From positions 45,865,683 to 45,929,682 of the forward strand of contig CM026401.1 of assembly GCA_014843695.1 (NCBI GenBank): 64,000 nt of DNA, read 5' to 3'. A program made the position numbers and the translations under genes. This DNA comes from Archivesica marissinica (lineage: Eukaryota; Mollusca; Bivalvia; Venerida; Vesicomyidae). Under the pieces are notes generated by a model. The model had not been told where the DNA came from and did no database searches. It worked only from the letters and a program-made list of their open reading frames with translations. This document shows, piece after piece, positions 62,701 to 64,000 of the stretch; the first letter of the stretch is position 1, and the number at the start of each line of letters is the position of its first letter.

Positions 62701-63641
62701 TGAATGAATGGTGTTTTACGGCGCATCGACATCTAAGGTCATGTAGCGCGCATTAAAGTTATGTTTATTGTCGAGTGTATGAAATAAAATTCTATATAAG
62801 TGTATATGCATTACGTAAAAATTAATACTAAGAAGTTATAAAGACGTAAGATTAATTACAGGTAATATATGAATGAATGATTACTACAAAGGCATGATTA
62901 ACAATTGATATCGCAGCAAACCCCTAACCGACCGAATAAAATGTAATGCTGCGTCTGATCACGATCTATGTTGTTTGCTATTCAGACAAGTGGTTTAACT
63001 TCACTAGCCGAATAGCAAACAGCAGAGTCAGATCAGATGGCGCAGAACGAGGAAGTTGTAATTATATAATCATGAACATCACACTTGTTCTACCCCATAC
63101 ACATGAAACATAGAATATACACTGTATGTCATTTTTTCACCACAAAAAAATATTATTGTGGAAGTCGTGATAACGCAGTACTAGCGCGTTCGTTTCATGT
63201 GCGAAAGGCCCAGTGTTCGAGTCCCGCTGGAGCCATTACGATTGTGCACGTAGCCAAGGCATTTAAATTCCACGTTGCCTCTTCTACCTCCCACGTGGCG
63301 ACGGATTCCATCAGGAATGAGGTGTCGAGAGTGATTAATGAGTTGTAAGAACTTGTTTCGCAATCGAGCTAAAATAAATTTGTATTTGTCGCCAAGATTG
63401 AGAGGTAGCCCACTTGACCTCTACAAAATATGCATATCCCATTCAAGATGATGCTCTTAAAATGTATAAATAGTTTTACATCTGAGCGTGAGCTGTAATT
63501 CATCATAGAGCTTCTCGAAGGTGTTATAGCTGGTGCGATCCTCTGGGATGAAGTTCTTCCTGTTCCAGTTGCCACATGCAAATTCAAAGAAATTGTTACA
63601 CGGGTCCACCGTAGAATCCATAGAACCCAACAGTTGGGCGG
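22462..63641 (-). CDS. M13 family zinc metallopeptidase (neprilysin / endothelin-converting-enzyme-like), 18 exons, 5' end outside window
   Basis: Membrane-anchored type II ectopeptidase family that cleaves small peptides outside the cell. Eighteen exons read right to left give about 662 residues, and every junction keeps phase with GT/AG borders. In order: an N-terminal M13 segment with [57 protein letters not shown], the substrate-binding NAFYNP, the zinc motif HEITH in [13 protein letters not shown] (about residue 497), the third zinc ligand in GENIADNGG (about 559), the catalytic-region AHSPGPIR, and the terminal CSVW before TAA. Family members are about 700-780 residues, so only the cytosolic tail, transmembrane anchor and first ectodomain residues are missing. 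N-glycosylation sequons include NATL, NSS, NMT and NET. All zinc ligands are present and no break is seen, so it is probably functional. NEP and ECE subfamilies cannot be told apart here. Introns are swollen by minisatellites, SINEs and MITEs. Confidence 0.95.
22795..23842. repeat. minisatellite, 91 bp, about 11 copies, in the last peptidase intron
   Basis: The unit includes tttgacaaacaaacaaatgc, ttgatttcacatgaccttg, atattgaaaggtcagacg and aggtttcaaaaaattgcac. Copies from 23280 on are nearly perfect. Those at 22985-23280 carry many single-base losses. Confidence 0.95.
23843..24170. other. intron sequence, no feature recognised
   Basis: No repeat family, exon or structure was identified between the 91 bp array and the MITE. 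Confidence 0.35.
24173..24339. mobile_element. MITE family M, intact copy (CAGTCAAACCTGT termini at TA)
   Basis: About 167 bp with terminal inverted repeats CAGTCAAACCTGT and ACAGGTTTGACTG flanked by TA on both sides, as expected of Tc1/mariner/pogo-type non-autonomous elements. The interior carries 'ttaagcagcca' in both orientations. This is the reference copy for family M. Confidence 0.8.
24421..24593 (-). CDS. M13 peptidase exon 17
   Basis: Acceptor TATACAG, donor ATCAG|GTAGAG, phase 0 in and 2 out. Encodes [37 protein letters not shown] and [10 protein letters not shown], the L-P-G-x-x-x-T-x-x-Q-L-F-F / W-C / H-S-P-G-x-x-R block. The acceptor region is partly duplicated 26 bp upstream. 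Confidence 0.95.
24640..24770 (-). mobile_element. SINE family B fragment
   Basis: Shares 'atttcgggttttacgcctgc', 'gggctatatcgccggc' and 'aaccagtacttgggtgcacc' with full copies. The tRNA-like part is absent. Confidence 0.7.
24771..25249. other. intron, internal duplicated block
   Basis: 'attattttccacactttatt' + 'ggtggaggacatgc' near 24787-24825 recurs as 'attatttcccacattttatt' + 'ggtggaggatgctc' near 25123-25156, each followed by 'tatttaaggca'. It is a diverged duplication of unknown nature. Confidence 0.45.
25250..25480 (+). mobile_element. SINE family C
   Basis: tRNA-like 'caggtgcgaaaggc' head remnant, 'attgtgcccttaggcaa', 'gcgatggattccatcagg' and the 3' end 'gagctaaaataaatttgta'. Confidence 0.75.
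25498..25610 (+). mobile_element. SINE family C, second 3' copy in tandem
   Basis: Repeats the 3' half of the preceding element ('cacattgcctc', 'gcgatggattccatcagg', 'aaataaatttgtataaac'). Confidence 0.7.
25668..25925. mobile_element. MITE family M with an internal 32 bp array
   Basis: Degenerate termini 'caatcaaacctgtgttag' and 'gacagggttggactgtg'. Inside, 'aacaataacctctattgaac' + 'agccaccttgac' is repeated four times (25770-25885). Confidence 0.7.
25950..26200 (-). mobile_element. SINE family A, reverse
   Basis: Reverse complement of the A body ('cgtttatttatcgtcgctac', 'cctcctgaagagatta') ending in the B box 'gatcgaacctgcgatccc'. The A-box part is lost. Confidence 0.8.
26265..26530. mobile_element. 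diverged SINE family E-like fragment
   Basis: Contains 'cacaggcaggcatgcaccca', 'ccagcctaccacaaagca' and 'tgggattcga' in the order seen in the E copies at 32060 and 45805. It abuts the donor of peptidase exon 16. Confidence 0.45.
26531..26596 (-). CDS. M13 peptidase exon 16 (third zinc ligand)
   Basis: Acceptor ACTCCAG, donor TACAGG|GTCAGT. 22 codons, phase 0. Encodes [20 protein letters not shown] then YR. The Glu of GENIADNGG is the third zinc ligand, and its Asp orients an HExxH histidine. Confidence 0.95.
26733..28239. repeat. minisatellite, 31 bp, about 48 copies
   Basis: The unit is accagtatatttacattt then atacatcaactca. Variants are agta/agtc/agtg, ctca/ctag and atc/aca. In the intron between exons 15 and 16. 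Confidence 0.96.
28241..28382. repeat. 71 bp duplication copying the exon 15 end and donor
   Basis: Two copies with period 71 differing at one base (cctatc/ccgatc). The exon-proximal copy holds the real donor at 28327-28326, and the distal copy carries a second GTAAGT donor and 55 nt of exon sequence without an acceptor. Confidence 0.9.
28328..28458 (-). CDS. M13 peptidase exon 15
   Basis: Acceptor TGTTTAG, donor GTTAAT|GTAAGT, phase 1 in and 0 out. Encodes [36 protein letters not shown] and KLEQIGVN, the conserved G-R-x-Y-D-x-D-G-N / W-W / C-x-x-x-Q-Y block. Its last 55 nt and donor are duplicated downstream at 28241-28311. Confidence 0.95.
28670..28900 (+). mobile_element. SINE family D
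   Basis: Shares 'ttcaccaatgcaacgcgg', 'ccgggaagtatgtgag', 'gtacggtggtc', 'gtactgcggtttcctccc' and 'cgagagtgatttatatta' with the copies at 37145 and 57110. The 'gggtactccggtttcctccc' core looks like a central domain common to many animal SINEs, from memory. Confidence 0.65.
28940..29665. repeat. minisatellite, 27 bp, about 27 copies
   Basis: The unit is aatcccttggaattatac then attgctaat. Mostly perfect, with single-C insertions at 29461 and 29571 that shift frames. Confidence 0.96.
29666..30022. other. intron, no feature recognised
   Basis: AT-rich, with a TTATTA microsatellite at 29995-30012 just inside the exon 14 donor. Confidence 0.4.
30023..30090 (-). CDS. M13 peptidase exon 14 (zinc-binding HExxH)
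   Basis: Acceptor ATTTTCAG, donor AAAG|GTAAAT, phase 2 in and 1 out. Encodes [20 protein letters not shown] then DK. HEITH supplies two zinc-ligand histidines and the catalytic glutamate. About 80 bp upstream begins the MITE-derived 24 bp array. Confidence 0.96.
30117..32055. mobile_element. MITE family M expanded by a 24 bp array
   Basis: The right part (31845-32055) is ordinary family M interior and 3' terminus ('ccttggctggctgcttaaga', 'caggtttcactgta'). The left terminus is replaced by the array at 30173-31850. An inverted terminal remnant lies at 30118-30145. Confidence 0.8.
30173..31850. repeat. minisatellite of the MITE M terminus, 24 bp, about 70 copies
   Basis: The unit is acagtcaaacctgtgtt then agtggtc, i.e. 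the first 24 bp of family M. Shorter 20 bp units lack 'acag'. A 166 bp higher-order block ending in the 20 bp unit repeats at 30561, 30775, 30941 and 31107. Confidence 0.96.
32060..32425 (+). mobile_element. SINE family E with a 101 bp internal duplication
   Basis: Begins 'ggtttaatgtcgcaccaac', then 'aacttaagtcatatggcgac'. The segment from 'ggtggatggaaaccccggg' to 'gggtagtttcttca' occurs twice (32116 and 32217). Ends with a tRNA-like 'cagtgtgattcgaacatac' region. Confidence 0.75.
32622..32970. mobile_element. piggyBac-type MITE, related copy with about 120 bp internal duplication
   Basis: Left end TTAA-CCCTTTCTTTCATAGA, right end TTCTATGAGGGAAAGAG. The interior resembles the element at 44218, with 'cagtggatagatagtcg' and 'atagatattactgggac' present twice. 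Confidence 0.55.
33113..33164 (-). CDS. M13 peptidase exon 13
   Basis: Acceptor TATTTCAG, donor CCCAA|GTAAGA, phase 1 in and 2 out. Only 52 nt. Encodes [17 protein letters not shown] (the first V is completed by the previous exon), the F-P-A-G-x-L-Q-P-P-F motif just ahead of the zinc site. Confidence 0.94.
33219..33572. repeat. minisatellite, 75 bp, 4.7 copies
   Basis: The unit includes agctcagttacattgtaac, tactgtaatcaaaacattc, ctgatgcatactgaacat and aaatcattttaaagcatag. It begins about 50 bp upstream of the exon 13 acceptor and ends at a SINE A remnant. Confidence 0.94.
33573..33658 (-). mobile_element. SINE family A head only, reverse
   Basis: tRNA-like part only: 'gattgaacctgcgatccc' B box and 'ccactggactacagagcc', reverse strand. 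Confidence 0.75.
33703..33972 (-). mobile_element. SINE family B, full length, 14 bp target duplication
   Basis: Flanked by CCACACTAGAAGAG at 33689-33702 and 33973-33986. On the - strand, a tRNA-like head with a long variable region ('gtggtcgagtggttatgg', 'ggtttgagcccc'), a body, and the tail 'gcataaaacccgaaatataa'. Confidence 0.9.
34068..34312 (+). mobile_element. SINE family A, 5' truncated
   Basis: Starts inside the B box ('tcgatccccctgtctgaccc') and runs to 'gcgacgataaaaaaacgcg', then a CA microsatellite. Confidence 0.8.
34325..34383 (-). CDS. M13 peptidase exon 12 (substrate-binding NAFYNP)
   Basis: Acceptor ATTTTAG, donor ATAG|GTAAGA, phase 2 in and 1 out. Encodes [24 protein letters not shown] is the family motif whose Asn and Ala contact the substrate backbone. 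A 47 bp array begins about 30 bp upstream of the acceptor. Confidence 0.94.
34411..34757. repeat. minisatellite, 47 bp, about 6 copies plus decayed units
   Basis: The unit is agaacatattctttcaaata then ttatgttgctaaatcaatc and tcaatggt. It starts about 30 bp upstream of the exon 12 acceptor. Confidence 0.92.
34775..34950 (-). mobile_element. SINE family C, diverged, reverse
   Basis: Reverse complement of the C 3' half: 'gattgcgaaacaagttca', 'cgctctcgagatctc', and 'gtgaggga' near the 'gcgatgg' region. Confidence 0.5.
35328..35431 (-). CDS. M13 peptidase exon 11
   Basis: Acceptor ATTTTCAG, donor GATGT|GTAAGA, phase 0 in and 2 out. Encodes [20 protein letters not shown] then [15 protein letters not shown], the Y-F-x-N-x-L segment of M13 enzymes. 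Confidence 0.93.
35475..35736 (-). mobile_element. SINE family B, full length, 14 bp target duplication
   Basis: Flanked by TTTCATATAGGAAG at 35461-35474 and 35737-35750. Same structure as the copy at 33703. It is intronic, close to exon 11. Confidence 0.92.
35785..36355. repeat. 17 bp minisatellite derived from MITE M interior, about 32 copies
   Basis: The unit is gtggctgcttagcacag. Its left flank ('gagccaagggattcaaagaa') matches the family M interior next to the same 'ggctgcttag' segment, reverse orientation. Variants are acc/agc, gcc/ggc and atg/agg. The right MITE terminus is missing. Confidence 0.9.
36459..37095. repeat. minisatellite, 20 bp, about 32 copies
   Basis: The unit is tggttttataatataacaag. 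Variation is confined to the last three bases (aag/att/aat). Confidence 0.96.
37145..37385 (-). mobile_element. SINE family D, reverse
   Basis: Reverse complement of the D signature: 'gattgtgaaacaagtttt', 'ggagtacccggagaaaa', 'gaccaccgtaccatctcaca', 'cggtccgaggatcgaacc'-like end. Confidence 0.7.
37386..37859. other. intron, no feature recognised
   Basis: AT-rich. No splice-bordered open frame or recognised repeat is seen. Confidence 0.35.
37860..38017. repeat. 74 bp duplications of the exon 10 donor end (non-coding copies)
   Basis: Two diverged copies of the exon 10 3' half and donor ('cacttactgtttctatatg', 'tttatctagctggactggg', 'caatctgcataaccaatct'), period 74. They contain reading-frame changes relative to the true exon at 38191. 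Confidence 0.85.
38018..38180. mobile_element. MITE family M, reverse, inserted beside a duplicated exon copy
   Basis: Reads 'gccagccaagggaatcacag', then 'aagtggctgcttaacac' and ends 'aacacaggttagactgta'. The left terminus is truncated. It separates the decayed exon 10 copies from the real exon. Confidence 0.7.
38191..38268 (-). CDS. M13 peptidase exon 10
   Basis: Acceptor ATATTTCAG, donor GAAACT|GTAAGT. 26 codons, phase 0. Encodes [20 protein letters not shown] then DKKIET, the conserved I-G-Y-P-D motif. Decayed partial copies of this exon's 3' part and donor lie downstream at 37860-38017. Confidence 0.93.
38344..38430. mobile_element. possible pogo/Tigger-type terminus
   Basis: 'tagtcgaacttcgtagcctc' followed by repeated 'ggttcgagtca' resembles termini of pogo-like elements, from memory. 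No second end was found. Confidence 0.3.
38844..39000 (-). mobile_element. SINE family B, tRNA-like part missing
   Basis: Begins 'ttatatttcgggttttacgc' and stops after 'aactgccaactttttcaa'. Confidence 0.75.
39078..40455. repeat. minisatellite, 18 bp, about 76 copies, with 450 bp higher-order repeat
   Basis: The unit is gaccataaataccatgat with a variable 'atgat/ttgat/gtgac/gtgcc' tail. The unusual unit 'aacgtgatga' occurs at 39741 and 40191, and the flanking variant order is also repeated, giving a 25-unit (450 bp) block. Interrupted near 40268-40300 by 'caccaaaaaccaa'. Confidence 0.95.
40513..40611 (-). CDS. M13 peptidase exon 9
   Basis: Acceptor ATTTGCAG, donor GAGAAG|GTACAT. 33 codons, phase 0. 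Encodes [20 protein letters not shown] then [13 protein letters not shown], the conserved L-x-x-x-x-W-M-D-x-x-T-R-x-x-A block. Confidence 0.94.
40672..40919. mobile_element. MITE family M with a partly duplicated 5' end
   Basis: Left end 'acagtcaaacctgtgttag' occurs at 40671 and again at 40735. The right end 'gacaggtttgactgta' closes the element at TA. Confidence 0.8.
40922..41330. other. intron, no feature recognised
   Basis: No exon, array or family identified. Confidence 0.35.
41331..41790. mobile_element. 460 bp TIR element (GGTTATTCTGCGATATACC)
   Basis: Perfect 19 bp inverted ends at 41331-41349 and 41772-41790. The right end is part of a 30 bp perfect hairpin (arms 41751-41780 and 41798-41827, 17 nt loop). 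No transposase ORF, so it is a MITE of unknown superfamily. Confidence 0.65.
41935..42150 (+). mobile_element. SINE family F (another tRNA-derived head)
   Basis: The head has A-box-like 'gtgatccaatggtagagca' and B-box-like 'gggttcaatac', then a body with 'gttaaccgctatagtcggc' and 'ccaggaaaacatgtctagg', and an 'acatacatacatac' tail. One copy only. Confidence 0.65.
42336..43692. repeat. minisatellite, 16 bp, about 84 copies
   Basis: The unit is tgtttgtggtataatg with variants gagt, gtgt, gtggt and aacg. Three units make 48 bp, so two - strand frames stay open for over 450 codons without being genes. Confidence 0.96.
43755..44019 (+). mobile_element. SINE family B, full length, 10 bp target duplication
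   Basis: Flanked by ACAAATCCAG at 43745-43754 and 44020-44029. The only B copy with the tRNA-like head on the + strand ('gtggtcgagtggttacgg', 'gggttcgagcccc'). Confidence 0.9.
44043..44467. repeat. dispersed repeat family R7, interrupted by a TTAA-type MITE
   Basis: Has the R7 signatures 'aatagtcgccctagggaccc' and 'atacactggcccattataa'. It continues with 'tggtcatactgtgtatttta' after the insertion at 44218-44427. Confidence 0.75.
44218..44427. mobile_element. piggyBac-type MITE, 210 bp, at TTAA
   Basis: Left TTAA-CCCTTTCCCCATAG, right CTAAGGGGGAAAGGG-TTA. The uninterrupted R7 copy at 6430 reads gtatTTAAtggtc, i.e. the empty site, so the target is TTAA with its last A lost on the right. Confidence 0.75.
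44531..44650 (-). CDS. M13 peptidase exon 8
   Basis: Acceptor CATTGTAG, donor TATGTG|GTAAGT. 40 codons, phase 0. Encodes [19 protein letters not shown] then [19 protein letters not shown], the family's R-W-x-x-C-V segment with a conserved disulfide Cys. Confidence 0.93.
44698..44808. repeat. CAT/ATC trinucleotide microsatellite
   Basis: Runs of 'catcatcat' interrupted by 'attgtgatatcat'. It lies about 50 bp upstream of the exon 8 acceptor. Confidence 0.95.
44855..45050 (-). mobile_element. SINE family C, reverse
   Basis: Reverse complement of C: 'tacaaatttattttagctcg', 'cactctcgagacctcattcc', 'tggaatccatcgcca', 'gggttcgaactccgg'. Confidence 0.8.
45205..45751. repeat. minisatellite, 36 bp, 15 near-identical copies
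   Basis: The unit is ggcaaatgggttgggcta then caagttaggacaacatta. The only variant is gga/ggt. Open on both strands because the period is 36. Confidence 0.96.
45800..45978 (+). mobile_element. SINE family E, partial
   Basis: 'cacccaggtaaaacaaccta', 'gctggatagcttcctcaca', 'gggattcgaacctacagcag' and 'accactcgccaccgaggtcc'. Confidence 0.7.
46015..46117 (-). CDS. M13 peptidase exon 7
   Basis: Acceptor TCCTACAG, donor GTTCTG|GTAAGT, phase 2 in and 0 out. Encodes [20 protein letters not shown] and [14 protein letters not shown], the N-x-x-x-W-R helix. The acceptor and first 25 nt are repeated four more times upstream in a 92 bp array, giving decoy acceptors. Confidence 0.9.
46093..46510. repeat. 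92 bp repeat copying the exon 7 acceptor, about 4.5 copies
   Basis: Period 92 exactly (46093, 46185, 46277...). Each unit has 'cacaaagttgcttaccaccc' + 'tgtaggaac', which on the - strand is the acceptor CTACAG plus the first 25 nt of exon 7. Confidence 0.93.
46565..47630 (+). mobile_element. SINE family E fragment expanded by a 27 bp array
   Basis: Left flank 'gtggaattcgaccctacag' and right flank 'gaacgacattaacc...ggtccc' are consecutive parts of SINE E. Between them its 'gtgagggaggggcaagtg' + 'atttgagcg' segment is repeated about 36 times. Confidence 0.85.
46598..47585. repeat. minisatellite, 27 bp, about 36 copies
   Basis: The unit is gcggtgagggaggggcaag then tgatttga. Gives false S-G-E-G-G-A-S-D-L frames (+) and Ser/Leu/Pro/His-rich frames (-). 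Confidence 0.95.
47711..47835 (-). CDS. M13 peptidase exon 6
   Basis: Acceptor TTTCAG, donor AAAAG|GTAAAC, phase 0 in and 2 out. Encodes [36 protein letters not shown] and ERTDKR, the F-D-W-L and V-V-V-x-A-x-x-x-L segment of M13 enzymes. Confidence 0.93.
47920..48140 (+). mobile_element. SINE family C, near full length
   Basis: tRNA-like head 'gccgtgatagcacagtgg', 'caggtgcgaaaggt', 'gagttcgagccccc', body and the 3' 'gagctaaaataaatttgca'. Confidence 0.8.
48141..48677. other. intron, no feature recognised
   Basis: AT-rich sequence with no array, exon or repeat family recognised. Confidence 0.35.
48690..48955 (-). mobile_element. SINE family B, full length, 12 bp target duplication
   Basis: Flanked by TGGTTGTACAGT at 48678-48689 and 48956-48967. 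Head on the - strand. Confidence 0.92.
49212..49450 (+). mobile_element. SINE family A, 3' truncated
   Basis: Complete tRNA-like head with a GGT (Thr-like) anticodon loop in 'ggactggtaatcc', then the body to 'aatctcttcagga'. Confidence 0.85.
49655..50030. repeat. dispersed repeat family G, opposite orientation
   Basis: Matches the reverse complement of 21645-21962 in order, from 'tattacctcccttggcag' to 'ggaagtaactgacc'. Confidence 0.6.
50036..50282 (+). mobile_element. SINE family A, full length
   Basis: 'gatctgtagttcagtggtta' head to the 'cgacgataaataaacgtaaa' tail, ending 17 bp inside the intron at the exon 5 donor. Confidence 0.85.
50299..50385 (-). CDS. M13 peptidase exon 5
   Basis: Acceptor ATATTGCAG, donor CCCAAG|GTATGA. 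29 codons, phase 0. Encodes [20 protein letters not shown] then GDLQHAVPK, matching the family's Y-x-K-M-T-x-x-x-L-Q segment. The initial ATG is an internal methionine, not a translation start. The intron upstream is almost entirely a 31 bp array. Confidence 0.92.
50478..50728 (+). mobile_element. SINE family A, 5' truncated
   Basis: Starts at 'ggtaatccagggatcgcagg' and runs to 'cggtagcgacgataaatac'. Confidence 0.82.
50781..56440. repeat. minisatellite, 31 bp, about 182 copies (5.66 kb)
   Basis: The unit is cacacctactggccaagac then acatgtttctca. Variants are gtc/gcc, agg/aag and ccc/ctc. It fills most of the intron between peptidase exons 4 and 5. Patches near 51985-52085 and 53755-54430 carry many small deletions. 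Long Thr/His/Cys-rich ORFs here are artefacts. Confidence 0.98.
56441..57105. other. intron, no feature recognised
   Basis: Contains a 131-codon + strand open frame (56713-57108) with mixed composition but no recognised domain. Not supported as a gene. Confidence 0.35.
57110..57335 (+). mobile_element. SINE family D
   Basis: 'tcaccaatgcaacccgggtt', 'gtatgtgagatggtacggtg', 'gggtactccggtttcttccc', 'gagtgattaatataagttg', ending 'gtaaaataaataaagtttaa'. Confidence 0.75.
57484..57657 (-). CDS. M13 peptidase exon 4
   Basis: Acceptor TTTTCAG, donor AAT|GTAGTT (weak at +4 to +6). 58 codons, phase 0. Encodes [28 protein letters not shown] and LLFEADIAN, the family's L-D-x-P-x-L-G-x-P-S-R-x-Y-Y block followed by the F-E-x-x-I/L-A helix. 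Confidence 0.94.
57690..57918 (+). mobile_element. SINE family E
   Basis: 'ggttcaaggtcgcaccaac', 'tattggtggaggaagactcc', 'gctggatagctcattac' and 'cccagttggattcaaactta'. Confidence 0.65.
58041..58610. mobile_element. MITE family M expanded by an 18 bp array
   Basis: Both termini are present at TA (CAGTCAAACCTGT left, 'acaagtttgactg' right). The interior is replaced by the array at 58053-58527. Confidence 0.85.
58053..58527. repeat. 18 bp minisatellite of MITE M interior, about 26 copies
   Basis: The unit is cagccaacctgtattaag with an alternating 'cagcc/ctgcc' variant, forming a partial 36 bp dimer pattern. Confidence 0.95.
58712..58917 (-). CDS. M13 peptidase exon 3
   Basis: Acceptor TATTACAG, donor CTCCAG|GTCAGT. 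Phase 1 in, phase 0 out, 206 nt. Encodes [27 protein letters not shown] and [17 protein letters not shown], the conserved G-x-x-P-L / LGxWP / V-x-x-D-x-K-N-S block of M13 enzymes. Confidence 0.95.
59002..59279 (-). mobile_element. SINE family B, full length, 12 bp target duplication
   Basis: Flanked by TTGTACATATTG at 58990-59001 and 59280-59291. It inserted into a foldback element whose intact copy is at 59876-59963. Confidence 0.93.
59490..59652 (+). mobile_element. SINE family C, 5' truncated
   Basis: 'gctggagccattacaattg', 'gcgatggattccatcagg' and 'gaggtaaaataaatttgta'. Confidence 0.75.
59655..59822 (-). mobile_element. SINE family A, reverse, adjacent to SINE C
   Basis: Reverse complement of the A body and B box ('gatcgaacctgcgatccc') ending at 'acaagtccag'. 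Confidence 0.8.
59876..59963. mobile_element. short foldback element
   Basis: Arms 'gagttatccccctatttaac' ... 'taaaagggggataactc', with 'accatttgcacagca' pairing with 'tgctgtacaaatggt' in the centre. A half copy lies at 58945-58990. Confidence 0.6.
60010..60545. other. intron, no feature recognised
   Basis: No exon recognised. Near 60335-60410 'tatcgaatttcgttaaagtc' and 'ttcgacataacggatg' resemble pogo-like termini also seen near 44830 and 45055. Confidence 0.35.
60546..60600 (+). mobile_element. SINE family E 5' fragment
   Basis: Only the 'ttaacggtgcaccaacaac' + 'ttaggtcatacagcgat' start is present. Confidence 0.5.
60675..60758 (-). CDS. M13 peptidase exon 2
   Basis: Acceptor ATTTCAG, donor GTGT|GTAAGT, phase 1 to phase 1. 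Encodes [20 protein letters not shown] and LYQSCINV, matching the family's K-A-K-x-L-Y-x-S-C segment. It is too short for a simple ORF search and was found by reading the reverse strand. A TTTAT/GTG-rich array begins about 10 bp upstream of its acceptor. Confidence 0.9.
60768..62085. repeat. complex TTTAT/AGTGTT minisatellite, 31-33 bp compound units
   Basis: Alternating 'gtgtttatcatagtgttt' and 'attatagtgttagta' blocks, with degenerate units after 61600. It begins about 10 bp upstream of the exon 2 acceptor. Confidence 0.94.
62206..62699. repeat. minisatellite, 63 bp, about 8 nearly identical copies
   Basis: The unit is aatgtaactacatatctgat, agcaagagtttccaataatg, taaacccctaaccgaccg and aataa. 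Copies are practically identical. The last part resumes at 62918 after an insertion. Confidence 0.96.
62700..62917 (+). mobile_element. insertion splitting the 63 bp array (SINE E-like start)
   Basis: Begins 'ggtgttttacggcgcatcg', like the SINE E start, with 'aaggtcatgtagcg'. Flanked by 'aaacccctaaccga' on both sides, which may be a target duplication or simply the array unit. Confidence 0.55.
62944..63052. mobile_element. foldback MITE, second copy
   Basis: 'gttgtttgctattcagac' and 'agccgaatagcaaacagc' are inverted around a short loop, flanked by 'ctgatca' type arms, as in 5607-5738. Confidence 0.6.
63158..63385 (+). mobile_element. SINE family C, near full length
   Basis: tRNA-like head 'gtcgtgataacgcagtact', 'catgtgcgaaaggcccag', 'gtgttcgagtcccgctgg', body and 'gagctaaaataaatttgta'. 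Confidence 0.85.
63480..63641 (-). CDS. M13 peptidase exon 1 of those visible (N-terminal ectodomain)
   Basis: Acceptor TTTTAG, donor AGAT|GTAAAA. Enters with two bases of a codon and leaves in phase 1. Encodes [18 protein letters not shown]..., CGNW and [19 protein letters not shown], the hallmark start of the M13 N-terminal domain with its conserved Cys pair. The upstream exon with the membrane anchor is beyond 64000. Confidence 0.93.
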
Positions 63642-63667
63642 CTAAAACAGAAGGGTAGAAAGTATCA

Positions 63668-63770
63668 ACTATCCGAATAGCAAACAGCATAGAGCCTGAT
63701 CAGACGGCACGTTCTGTGCCGGCACGTTCTGTGCTGTCTGATCTGGCTCTATGCTGTTTGCAAAAGCGAT
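63668..63770. mobile_element. foldback MITE, third copy, strong hairpin
   Basis: Arms 63680-63720 and 63721-63761 ('gcaaacagcatagagcc' against 'ggctctatgctgtttgc') pair over about 41 nt with few mismatches and no loop. It lies 27 bp upstream of the exon 1 acceptor. Confidence 0.75.
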
Positions 63771-63960
63771 GTTAGTTGTGATTGGAAGGTTAAATGCTAA
63801 AGTGAATACCAGTGGCTACGTAGCACAAAAATACGTGAAAAAGATAAAATGTTGTATTATGAAAACCTACTACCGGTAATAGCCGACAAGAAAAAAACTG
63901 AAATTGATGAGAAATATGATCAGATGGAATATTTTGTCATTCATAATCAAGCATCTAAAT

Positions 63961-64000
63961 ACAGACGGATCTGTAGTCCACGCTGGACTGGTAATCCAGG
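63961..64000 (+). mobile_element. SINE family A head, cut by window end
   Basis: 'acagacggatctgtagtcc' then 'ggactggtaatccagg', with a deletion of the A-box/D-arm segment. Confidence 0.75.

Overview
The window is animal nuclear DNA, not prokaryotic. It has spliced genes with GT/AG introns, several families of tRNA-headed SINEs with clean target-site duplications, TIR-bearing MITEs, and a very large load of minisatellites. By my own sum of array spans, about 35 kb of the 63 kb of known sequence is tandem repeat. A 1,000-N assembly gap lies at 20295-21294. The dispersed repeats look like those of molluscs, and the hairpin and 'gccatgagaaaaccaacatagtg'-like fragments remind me of heterodont bivalves. 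That taxonomic guess is from memory and weak.

Two convergent genes explain the coding content. On the + strand, 5380-18804 holds six exons of a long coiled-coil protein whose start lies left of the window and whose end is probably in or near the N gap; I cannot name it. On the - strand, 63641 down to 22462 holds 18 phase-compatible exons of an M13 (neprilysin/endothelin-converting-enzyme-type) zinc metallopeptidase. They cover almost the whole ectodomain to the stop codon, including [14 protein letters not shown] and a terminal C-x-V-W. Only the cytosolic tail, membrane anchor and first ectodomain residues are missing, to the right of the window.

Layout: 1-5379, upstream introns with a 13-16 bp and a 50 bp array; 5380-18804, the coiled-coil gene with 24/25, 26, 45 and 48 bp arrays in its introns; 18805-22461, the intergenic zone with more arrays and the gap; 22462-63641, the peptidase gene, whose introns carry about twenty arrays (the largest 5.7 kb of a 31 bp unit) plus SINEs and MITEs; 63642-64000, the next intron.

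The most unusual theme is where the arrays begin. Many are built from an exon boundary: the 45 bp array repeats a splice donor with the last codons of an exon about 108 times, the 48 bp array repeats an acceptor, an 87 bp unit gives three in-frame donors, a 34 bp array repeats the last codons and stop of the peptidase, and 92, 71 and 74 bp units copy peptidase splice sites. A second theme is that one MITE family (termini CAGTCAAACCTGT/ACAGGTTTGACTG at TA) has seeded at least four different minisatellites from different parts of itself, and a SINE has seeded a fifth. Most long open frames in the window are by-products of stop-free repeat units.
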